In this document: positions 1 through 9,453 of the stretch, piece by piece
How the letters are laid out: the number at the start of each line of letters is the position of its first letter
Numbering within the stretch: position 1 is the first letter of the stretch
Source of the DNA: Combretum micranthum
Lineage: Eukaryota; Streptophyta; Magnoliopsida; Myrtales; Combretaceae
Assembly (NCBI GenBank): GCA_024138025.1
Contig: JAMXBD010000823.1
Location: forward strand, 558,001 to 622,000
Direction: 5' to 3'
Length of the DNA stretch: 64,000 nt
Notes under the pieces: generated by a model
What the model was told of the DNA's origin: nothing
Database searches by the model: none
Seen by the model: the letters and a program-made list of their open reading frames with translations, nothing else
Made by a program: the position numbers and the translations under genes

Positions 1-430
1 ATGATCTAATCAATTGATTTTCATTTTATGAAAATATAATTTTTCTAAGTTTGAAAATCATTTTTTTTAAATTTTGGTTTTGGAAAATCCAATTGTGTCA
101 TTTTTATTTTATTTTTATCATTATTATATTTTTTTATTTTTTTATTTTTTTTAATCATCACATAAACTCACAACATATTCAAAACATTTTATAATATATT
201 AAAATTATTTTTCATGCATTAAATATGCATTTCCAAAAGCAATTTATGTATAAATACACATTAAAAATATTCAAAAATATAAAAAATATAAAAAAATATA
301 AATTTATATGAAAAATAATTATTTTGATTTTTCTGGATTTTTATGAATTTTTCTGAATTTTTTTATGAATTTTTATGAATTTTTTACTATTTTTTATTAT
401 TTTCTGAAATTAATTATATATTAAACTAAT
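1..430. other. AT-rich sequence with short degenerate repeats
   Basis: No coding sequence is recognisable. Between about 300 and 400 a short unit of the type TTTTTATGAATTTTTCTGAA recurs imperfectly several times. It may be the continuation of the minus-strand LTR-like element whose other end is at 1,985, but I could not find a matching left end, so the assignment is open. Confidence 0.4.
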
Positions 431-550
431 AATAAAATAATGCGGATTGACCTGGACCGTTGGATGAAGCGGACGCGATCTGGATCGTCTGATCTGAAGA
501 CCGATCTTAGCCGTCTGATCTCGTTGACTCAATCTGAGGCGTCGATCACT

Positions 551-835
551 TTGATCAAATATGGGCCGTCGGAATTGGATGATCAAATCTGGACCGCTGA
601 TCTGTTTGATCAAATCTGGACCGTCTACTCTGGATGATTGAATCTGGGCCGTTGATCTGCTTGATCAAATCTGGACCGGCTGATCTGGATGATTGAATCT
701 GGGCCGTCTGATCTGTTTGATCAAATCTGGACCGTTTACTCTGGATGATTGAATCTGGGCCGTTGATCTGCTTGATCAAATCTGGACCGTCTGATCTTGG
801 ATGATTGAATCTGGGCCGTCTGATCTGAGCTAACC
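551..835. repeat. Tandem array, about five 55-bp units
   Basis: The phrase TTGATCAAAT starts at 551, 606, 661, 717 and 772, giving a period of 55-56 bp. Each unit alternates CTGGACCG and CTGGGCCG cores joined by GATGATTGAATCT. Units 2+3 (606-716) and 4+5 (717-827) match each other better than they match their direct neighbours, so there is a higher-order repeat of about 111 bp. The array lies just downstream of the GC-rich leader of the minus-strand LTR-like element. Confidence 0.85.
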
Positions 836-1305
836 GTTGACCAGGGATGGGTTGGACTTCGGATTTTCGGGTCGGATCTGACCCGTCGGGCGAAGAAGAT
901 GAAGTCGCGACCTTTCGAAGAGGATTCCGGCAGCTCTGGCGGTCTTCGACAGTTGGGAGTTTGTCGGCCCGACGCTGTAGTGGAGCCGAAGCTGGTGGCG
1001 GTGGTGGATCGCGCCCAGATCCACCGGAAGCGGCGGTTCGTGGTGGTGGTCGCCGGCGGCTCAAAAGGAAAATTATAAAAAAATTTGCAGAGATGATTTT
1101 GATCAATTTGATCGAATCCAAGCACACTAAAACAATCAAAACTCGTTTCTAACACTGATAAAACACTCAATTTGATCCAAACTTGATCAAATCATTTCGA
1201 ATTTGAAAAATTCGAATCCTAAACTCTAAATTCGAAAATCTCGAATTGAACTTATTGTATGTGTGTTTCTTGAAATTGAGTTGTGCTTTTTGATCCTAGT
1301 ACCCC

Positions 1306-1314
1306 CTATTTATA
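1306..1314 (-). promoter_or_regulatory. TATA box of the minus-strand LTR-like element
   Basis: On the minus strand this reads TATAAATAG followed by a G run, a near-consensus plant TATA box. It lies about 670 nt downstream of the TGTAGACACCC terminus, a normal U3 length. Confidence 0.5.
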
Positions 1315-1773
1315 GGTTGCAAGTTCAATTTTACGTTTCGTACTGTTTCAGAAATGAATCGATTTTTGCCTCTTTGTTTGCACAAATTTAATTCAATAAT
1401 TCGTGTTTAATTTGTTTCAAACTGATGAATTGATGATTGATCTTTCATATTCTTCATCAAATCATTTAATGTGGGTAGATGAATCATCCAATTTTATCAA
1501 TTCTTGTAACTTCTCATTTATGTGCAATTGAATGCTTCATAAATTGTATTTTTTCCCAATTTTCTTTTAGCACGAATTTTGTGACTTTTGGGTTGTTTTT
1601 ACACATGAATTGTGTATTGATCTTTCATATTCCATGTCTACTTTGCAATTGCATCATCAATTTCAACAATTAATGATGTTTTGTCAGTTAAAAATTGATG
1701 CAAAGTAAGGCAAAAAGTCACTTTGGAAGGAAAAAAATTAGATGATAAAAAGGCAAAAATTTGCCTTTGCTAG

Positions 1774-1866
1774 GGTTTGAACTTGGGTCCTTGAGCTTGG
1801 GTGTGTATTTGAGTCAATGTATTTAACCAACAGGCCATTTGGCCTGTGCCTTGATCACTTAGCCAA
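1774..1866 (-). promoter_or_regulatory. tRNA-like Pol III A-box and B-box pair
   Basis: On the minus strand, 1,866-1,849 reads TTGGCTAAGTGATCAAGG, close to the D-arm/A-box of Ser/Leu tRNAs. 1,782-1,774 reads GTTCAAACC, a full B-box core. About 66 nt separate them. Between them is a 7-bp perfect stem, ACAGGCC/GGCCTGT with a 4-nt loop, at the place of an anticodon arm. The acceptor and T stems do not pair well, so this is not a functional tRNA gene. It looks tRNA-derived (SINE-like or captured), inside the U3 of the LTR-like element. Confidence 0.45.
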
Positions 1867-1874
1867 CTCATTTC

Positions 1875-1961
1875 TTAATTAAGGCTTTTGGAAAAATGAG
1901 TTTAATTAAACAAAAATGAAGATTTTGTTTAATTAACTTTATAAATTTAAGCCTTAATTAA
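1875..1961. repeat. Nested palindrome, 87 nt
   Basis: Outer arms TTAATTAAGGCTT (1,875-1,887) and AAGCCTTAATTAA (1,949-1,961) are perfect inverted copies. Inner arms at 1,899-1,915 and 1,923-1,939 pair over about 17 bp with two differences and a 7-nt loop. It sits 24 nt inside the LTR-like terminus at 1,985. Confidence 0.8.
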
Positions 1962-1985
1962 TTGGGCAAAAATTGGGTGTCTACA

Positions 1986-2702
1986 ATCGTGATTTTACCT
2001 TCTCAAAGGTGAAATCAAATTTCATTTCAAAGTTGAAATCATCAATTTCAAGGAATCGCAATTATAACTTTTAAAAGTGTATCCAAACATGAGAAATTAA
2101 ATCGAATCCAAAATCGCGATTCCGTTCTAGGTTTGTTATTTGTCGGCTACCTAAGGTTAAGGTGGCCATAATAAAAAAAGGAAAAAAAAAAGAATTCATT
2201 GAATTTTAATAAGATTATGACATCTCAATTAAACTAAATGCTTTCTATCTTTTTTTTTTTTTTTAATTTTCAAGATGATTGGTAGCTATCTACTATATAA
2301 TAGCATGTGATGCCCTCTAATCAAATGTACTAATAATGAATGCCAATTAATCTCTAGCCAAATTATAAATGTAAATAGAAAAAAAATGCAAATTAATAAA
2401 TAAATTTTGTATTTATATAAAAAAAAACTAAGATGACTATGGATGATAATTTTTTTTTAACAATTGGTTTTGTTTGTAGCACAAGAATAAAGTTTTTATA
2501 TAAATCATTAAATTACCATTTGATTCACCCCTTTACATCAAGGTTAAGGAAAATTTAATATTTTAATAAAATTCTAAAACATATCGTTGGATCTAAAATA
2601 ATCTAAAACGAGGTAACTTAAACTCGTCCATTTCATTACAGTTACATTGATCCCGTTTCTTAAAGAAACAAGTTCATAATTGCACCAAAACCACCACACC
2701 TC
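1986..2702. other. No recognisable feature
   Basis: AT-rich sequence between the LTR-like element and solo LTR GL-1. Long A and T runs are present. I see no coding similarity or RNA gene. It provides the left flank of GL-1. Confidence 0.5.
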
Positions 2703-3865
2703 TGTAAACTCCTAAAATTTTCATAATTCTTAGAAAATAATCCTAGAAGTCAAAAGCCAAAATCAAAACCCTAAAAATCGAATCAAGTTAAAACCTAATT
2801 CTAAATAAGGTCAAACACAAGAATTCTCAATCTTGAGAAAAAGAGAACCCTCAAAACAAAATAGAATATCTAACCATCGATTAATTCAATATCTGTACAC
2901 CAATCAAATTATCTATTTGATTCCTAAAACGCAAATCAAGACGATATATCCAAATAACGCTCAACAACGAAATACTAAGACATTAAATCATTCGGTGATT
3001 TTTAAAATAAAAATTTTGCAATTTTCAATTTTCACCAAAAATCAAACTGAGTCACTCATTACCCTAGACCCGGTTAAACGATTCCGAAAACTGAAAAATA
3101 TTAAATAATCACAAACAAATGAAATAAACCATAGACATTGAACTAAAAATATGATAAGGACAAAACTCCAAAATTTTATAATCATACGAATAAAATCAAC
3201 AAGCAGGAAGTCAAACCGGAACCCTAAAAGTCAACAAAGCTTACAACTAACCCTAGTGTTTAAGATCGGCAATCCTGCGCTCTTAAACCCTAAACAACGA
3301 AATGGAAATAATTGTTGATAATAGTTTGTAATAATATAGGGAAGCTTAAAAATTTCATATTCACAAATTTTTAGTGTCCTTCGGATTCGAACGGATTAGT
3401 TTTCAAAAAACGTGCCCTAGTAAACCGAGCGAAAAAAATATTCCGTTAATACCAATAGAATCGTAAAAATATAAGGTTTCAAAAAATATCAGTTTTAGAA
3501 TTTTTCGGTAACTAGAAATTACAGATATTGCATTTATACGTGTATTTTTATTACTACAAATATTTTATTTGTCTAGTCTACTATTCATAGTACGTTTCTA
3601 CTATTCATTACTATTCATCTATCTTTACCTTTTTTCACTACCTATTCTTACAACCTATATACCTATTTCTTACAATTTTCTTTTCCCATAAAAATTCTAC
3701 ACCACATATTACTAAACTTCTCTTACACTTTTCTTCTAAAATTAATTTTTAATCACTTTTCTCTCTATTTCCCTTGCAATTATCGTCCACCCCTCTCTCT
3801 CTTCACCCTTCAGTTATCTTCTTTTTTAATTAATTTAATTACATATAATTTTCATTCCAAAACTC

Positions 3866-3873
3866 TATAAATA
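3866..3873 (+). promoter_or_regulatory. GL-1 TATA box
   Basis: TATAAATA, about 1.16 kb from the LTR start. Equivalent TATTTATA strings (minus-strand TATAAATA) occur in GL-4 (33,767-33,774), GL-7 (55,088-55,095) and GL-8 (61,875-61,882). GL-2 has TATATATA at 21,262-21,269. The shared position supports the U3/R boundary. Confidence 0.6.
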
Positions 3874-5767
3874 CTCCATTCCTCCTTCATTCTTTTACAT
3901 AACTCATTTTACTACTAAAACTCTCTCAAATTCGCTACACAAACACTCTCCATAAAGATTTCTCTCTACCAAAACTCTCTTTAACCAAACACTCATAAAA
4001 ATCGTTCTCTACACACAAACCGTCTCTTATTTTTTTACTACCCACATAATATCTCATCTACCATCTTCATACCACATAAATACTTTAGGTAAAACTTCTT
4101 CCACCCATTTAGTTTATCCATGTTATGTAACTCAACATGACTATGGTGTTGTTTTGAAACTCACATAAGTAGTAAAAGCAATAATATGTTCATGTTTTGT
4201 TCTTGCACATGAAATTCCTATTTTATTATCTTGATATTAAGCATTTATATATGTTGTTATTATTCGTTATTATCATTGTTATTATTATGCTAACTTCTTA
4301 TTCATATCTAACTAAATATATTTATGTATCTATATATATTCTTTAGAGCATATAAGCTCACTTGTTATTTATTTATCTATGCTCATGCTTTGCAATTTAT
4401 TTATTTCATTCTATTTTAAGACTAGTCTTTCTAGTCTTAGACTTGTCCTTATCAAGTTAAAACAACAATTTCTTTCTTTTCTTTATTCTTTTTGGGACTA
4501 ATCTATTCTTTTTGGACTAATCTATTCTTAGTCCTGGGATGCCTTGATAAAGCTAAAGTTCCTAATACTTGATATTATTACATTGCTTATTATTATTATC
4601 TTGCTTTTCACTTTTTTCTTATATTTCCATCATCTACATACTACATGCTCATAATACATGCATCTACATAATGATATTGTCTCAACTAAATTTAAAAGTA
4701 GAATTTTTCTTTAATAAGGAACTTGAAACTAAATTTTCTATTATGTGACTTGTTATTAAATAATGGAGTTATTATCAAGAACATAGAAATTGAATAATAC
4801 AAGTTTTTTCAAAGTTTTCTCAAATAACGAAGATAACTTTTCCCAAAGGAAATATAACAAATAAACACTTTCTTTTAATAATATGGTAACCTAAGTCTTA
4901 GGAAAATAATTTGTTGGTATTCAAAGTTTTCACAAAAAGCTTAAGATTAAACTCTTTTCAACTCCATAACAAAACCAAGAAGTAAACTAATTTTCAAAGT
5001 TAAGATAAAATCAACCAAGTTATAAACCCACTTAAGAAAAACAATGATTTTCAAGTTTCTAAGAAGAAACTTATTTTAAAGAATATAAATATGATAAGAT
5101 AAAAAACAAAGATTTTATCAATAAAAAGGATTCTTTTCAAATAAAATTTGTGGATGAAATAAAAGACCAAGTTTTAGAAAACAATAACTTATATTTTAAA
5201 TAAGAAATGTAAGAAGAAAAGACTCATTTTCTAAAACCATTCTAAATGCAAATTTATAAATCGGATATCAACAACTAAATAAACTTTTGATAACTTTGAT
5301 CTTTTATCACTAGAAGTAAAAATTATAAAAGAATAAAGCTAAAGAAAAATTGACTTGTTTTGGAAAAAAGAATGAGGAAAATAAAATAAGAATATATTCA
5401 TTTATAATAACCTAGGAAAATATAAAGTTTCTTCAAAATACTTGAAAAAAATTTGTCAAGTTAAGTTTTAGCACTTCAAAATGAATTGTTTTATGAAATA
5501 AATTGTTAAGACACTACCATTAGAACTTTTGCATATAAATTGAGATTATCTATATACTCAAGGTATTTATCAATTATATATTTATATATATATATATTAA
5601 AAGGATTTTTGAATGAAGTTGAGTTGGAAATTGTTTCATTAAATTTGAAAATATTCGTTTTGAATCTGTACACTACAGTTTCGAAACCCAGACAATCTTA
5701 TATGACAAAAATAACCTCAGAAATGGATAGATTTTTTCAAATAGATAGAAAACGGTATATTATATGT

Positions 5768-5818
5768 GAAATTCCAAGTTAAAATAAGCAAGTTATGGCT
5801 ATTTTAAATTGGAATTTC
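5768..5818 (+). other. Conserved GL hairpin, copy in GL-1
   Basis: A 19-nt arm GAAATTCCAAGTTAAAATA, a 13-nt loop, and an arm that pairs at 18 of 19 positions. The single mismatch (G-A) falls at the same position in the other copies. The loop-closing pair is A-T here and G-C in GL-6, so both sides changed together. Confidence 0.6.
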
Positions 5819-5913
5819 GTCCTATACGATTTTGACAAACATAGTGAAATAGAATTAGAAAATTTAAGTAGAATTTCTACTAAATACTCATCCAGGGTAT
5901 TTCTTTTGTCTAG

Positions 5914-5980
5914 GTAACGAAGGATGCGGGATTGCCCTTCCTGAGGATTACTACGACTAAGAAGATTGCGAAATGATGAG
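5914..5980 (+). other. Conserved exon-like block, copy in GL-1
   Basis: It is preceded by a pyrimidine stretch and TAG (acceptor-like, AG at 5,912-5,913). The frame read as Gly-Asn-Glu... ends Leu-Pro-Glu-Asp-Tyr-Tyr-Asp then TAA (5,958-5,960). The block ends at a consensus donor, GTAAGT, whose G is at 5,980. A candidate acceptor AG lies at 6,696-6,697, implying an intron of about 720 nt. Splicing is inferred, not shown. Confidence 0.4.
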
Positions 5981-6938
5981 TAAGTTATTCCTCTTAATTT
6001 CGTTACCTTGTTTGTGTTTATAAAGTAGTGGCATTAGTATACTAAGAAAAGATAAAAAATGGATATATATGGCGAATCCAGAGATTTATATATATATGTG
6101 ATTCTATGCTTATGTGTGAAATGAGAATTAAGAATATCGCAATTTCAAACTGTCCGTTTAAGTGTTTTATTCACTTACTTATATGACTGCTTATTGTTTG
6201 CTGAATTAATTGATCGCCCCCTAATAAAGCTTAATAAGGTTTGGCTTAAGAAAAATAAAACGTTCACGCATAGCATTCATCGAGTCACATTTCTTTCAGA
6301 AGGCTACTACTGCTACGCATAAAGTTAGATTGGCTGTTATCACGCTGGGATACGAGTCATGTTCCTTCCTAAAGAATCCAAATCACTCGGGAAATACGAC
6401 TCTAGGTTCAGAGTCGAGCCAACTGAACGCTTTAGGTAGGGACCTGAGGACTAGCAGTAGAAGGTTGAGGATCTTCATCAACAATTCCTAACCTTTGATA
6501 CGGAGGGATAAATCCATTCTATATATGGTTTGCAGATAACTATATATATTTGTGTAATCACGTGATTGTTGTTTTGTATGCATAGCATATGCGTGGCAAT
6601 TTAAATGAATTTTTTTTGAAATCATGGTGCGAATGAAAAGGAATACCTTACTAAAATAGTTGTAAGCTTATACCCCCCATAGATTTTGTTGAAACAGGTA
6701 TAACCGTGGCTTAATTCGAAGATCACGACATTAAGGAAGTCATGGAAGGATGTTAAACTTTTATGAAGGTAATGGGAACATAAGATGAAGTTTTGCGCTA
6801 TTTCGATGTGTTCCCTTGGTTGTGATGTACGCCTTGTACATGATATAGAAGCCTTTCCGTGACTAAGGTAGTCATTCTTAGGCTTTAGTATTGTGTATGG
6901 CGGACTGCCACGTTTAGAGTACCCCTCAGGATGTGACA

Positions 6939-9130
6939 TCCTCTTCCTCATCTGATCGCTTTTGCACTTATTGAAGTCATCATTACACACATAGCATCTC
7001 GTGGCTCTTTCATTGAAAAAAGAAAGTTTCTATTCTACTTTAGGGCTCTTTTCATGATTTTTTTGTTCATTATTGCTACTTTATGACTTATTTACTTTAC
7101 TCAATGAATAAGACTATAATGGAAATGCCTATGATTAATGAATGAAATAAAGCTATATTATAATATCATTTGTTAATTTTTTTTTATTTGAATGGGGGTA
7201 TTTCATGAAAAAAATGAAATTTAACATTTAATTGTTATTAACAAGTTTAGGTAATGAATAATTATTCAAAATTTTTTAAAAATAAAATTTCTTATGAAAT
7301 ATTTATATTGCTCAACCAAATGTTGTAATAACTTTTCATAAGGAACAACAGTATAATAAAATTGCAATTGCAATAAAGTGAAGTAGATGAGTAGCTAGTG
7401 TTGAAGAGCTCAACCACGTTAGTGTTTGAGTGAGGGAATGAGAGAGACGGACATTTGAAGGAAGACTTAAAGTTTCGTGGCACAATGAAGTTTGTGCCAT
7501 CTCAAAGGTTTATGGATTGCGAGAAGGAACAAACATAAAATGATGCTACTAAAGGAGCCAAACTCAATGAAGCTAATGTTAAGATTATCTATATATATTT
7601 GCTTTCTATTATAATTATATTGCATTATATACATAGGCGGGTGGATTCAATTGTAATAGTCACATGTGTGCATCATGTATCTTGCACTACATGTGGCATT
7701 AGATGAGTGACGTGTAAGCACATGCAAGAAATGATTAAGAGTAATAAAGTAGGGATGAGGAGCAGATAATCTTAGGGAGCTCAAATGCACTAGTGATAGG
7801 TAGAGAAGCTATACAACATCAATCATACTATTCTATAGAAGAGACTGTGCATTTTTCATTATGAGCTCTATTTGATCATTTGTAGGGGTATGTTAGCATC
7901 GCAATAATGTTTCGTTCAATTTATAGATCTACAAGGAGGAGTTATAGTGTTTATAGGGCTTAGCTCTTAATGACATTAGTTCGATTGCATTGACCAGCAA
8001 CGAGTGAGATGATTCCTATTAATGATGTATTTCTCCACGGGCTCTTTGGTCCATGGAAGGTCTCTTTAAATGCATTAGCTCATTGAGAAAAGTCAAGAGC
8101 AAATGGATTGGCCCAATCTAGCAACCACTACTCAAAGCTCACCATATCAAATCTCCATTAATCGTCCCAATCTCACGGACTTGGCTATCGAGCCTTGTCA
8201 CTTACCTTAAAGAGTCAAACTCAAGTCATTGCTGGATCATATAACACCCTATAACACACATTACTACAATATTTCATAAAACTTTCGACTTATGGCATTT
8301 TTTTTCTTTTTAAAATAAATTTAAACTATATATTGAAAAAGACGAGTTTAATATAATTGTATTGAACCCATATCTTAAAAAGAAATTTTTATTATAATTT
8401 AAAGTCGTTTTCAATAATTATAGCGTTATGTTTGATTGAGTGATATTTTTATAATTTTTCACTAAAATATTATTTTTTAACCCTTTACATACCAATTCAT
8501 TAGAAAAATTAAAGAAAAAATTACATTCATTTCAATTTATGGCCAACCCAAGGCCCCAACCATATTAAAGCTACAAACATGGGTCACTAACTCACTTAAT
8601 TACCCACTTGTAAGATCTAACTTCCACTTAAAAAGGAAGCATAGCATGAACCTTTCGAAATTCAATCGCAAAAGTGACCAATAAAATGCTCCTATATACC
8701 TTTTTCCCAAATTATAAAAAGAAAGTAACATGGAAACTTAGGCTGTGTTTGGAACACCTAGAATCACAGGAAAGGAAAAAAAATGGAGAGAAATGGGATG
8801 AAAATAATATAAAGGTAATTTTATTAATCACTAACTCTATTTCTCTTATTTTCCTTTTATTTCCTTCACTAATGGGCGGCACACCCGTGTTGCGGGTATA
8901 AAAATAATTCTAATTTTCAATTAAATGGAATTACATTATCAACATAAAAAGCATAGGAATTTTTAGTATACTCATAACACAAACATATTCACAACAATAA
9001 TAAATCTCTAAAATGGACAATTTAAAAGTAAAAATAAAAAATAAAATTGAAACATTTGCATTATTTTTAATACACATTCAAGGCTATGACATCCATAATA
9101 ATAAGTTAATAATGATAGTCAGTGGTCTTG
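6939..9130. other. Unrecognised non-coding sequence
   Basis: AT-rich DNA between GL-1 and the 161-bp tandem duplication. Short open frames have no family features. The segment 8,740-8,830 contains a GGCTGTGTTTGG phrase, common at ends of small plant transposons and other repeats, but I found no matching inverted end. Confidence 0.4.
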
Positions 9131-9453
9131 TTTTGGTGTCTTAATTATTAATTTTACTTTTGATTTTAAATTATACAAAACCAACCTTAATGTTTGGTTC
9201 TAATTGCTAAAAGGCCACATAAAATTTAAATAGAAACTGACATAAATAATGGCATTAATGATAGTTCAATATTTATATCTACATATTATTGTTTTGGTGT
9301 CTTAATTATTAATGTAACTTTTAATTTAAAATTATACAAAATTGGTCCTAATTGTGAAAAAACCGCATCAAATTTAAATGGAAACTGATATAAATAATGG
9401 CATTAATGACAATTCATTATTTATGTCTACATTTTAAAACCATCTCCTTTTAA
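9127..9453. repeat. Tandem duplication, 161-bp period
   Basis: TTTTGGTGTCTTAATTATTA occurs at 9,131 and again at 9,292. The sequence after each copy matches through AAATTTAAATNGAAACTGA and the phrase ATAAATAATGGCATTAATGA. The copies differ by scattered substitutions and small gaps. Nothing in it looks coding. Confidence 0.8.

Larger units (their letters stand above)
430..1985 (-). mobile_element. LTR-like element end (minus strand), left boundary undefined
   Basis: Read on the minus strand, the sequence starts at 1,985 with TGTAGACACCC, a typical plant LTR start. About 670 nt downstream is a good TATA box (1,306-1,314), then a GC-rich segment (about 850-1,060) and a 55-bp tandem array. This order (U3, TATA, leader) fits an LTR. 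The GC-rich segment is open in several frames as Pro/Arg/Ser-rich peptides, which looks like base composition rather than a gene. No primer site, second LTR or target duplication could be placed. It could be a solo LTR, a truncated element, or the 5' end of an element running off the left of the window. Confidence 0.5.
2703..6938 (+). mobile_element. Solo giant LTR, GL-1 (4.24 kb)
   Basis: The sequence starts TGTAAACTCC and ends GGATGTGACA, the TG...CA termini shared by the GL family. Flanking 5-mers are ACCTC on the left and TCCTC on the right, a target duplication with one change. No internal region follows, so it is a solo LTR left by LTR-LTR recombination. A TATA box (TATAAATA) is at 3,866-3,873, preceded by a CT-rich patch near 3,780-3,800. 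GL-1 shares its 5' and 3' quarters and much of its middle with GL-4, GL-5, GL-7 and GL-8 (type A). The hairpin block, the exon-like block and the GGAGGG...TAAATCC motif are all present. The open frames inside are short and not conserved apart from those blocks. Confidence 0.85.

Noticed and set aside
555..1139. 194-codon Pro/Arg/Ser-rich minus-strand frame
   Set aside because: It lies in a GC-rich leader and continues into the 55-bp tandem array. Overlapping frames on both strands are equally open, which fits composition and repeats rather than a gene.
1774..1866. A functional tRNA gene
   Set aside because: A- and B-boxes are present, but acceptor and T stems do not pair and the spacing is long; kept only as tRNA-like.
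6622..6990. Minus-strand frame with a peptide that recurs in GL-4 (30,629-30,814) and GL-6 (50,842-51,027)
   Set aside because: The recurrence is just the conserved LTR terminus read in one frame, partly antisense. It runs across the LTR end into unrelated flanking DNA and changes beyond it.
8740..8900. A MITE starting at a GGCTGTGTTTGG phrase
   Set aside because: No inverted terminal partner or target duplication could be found nearby.
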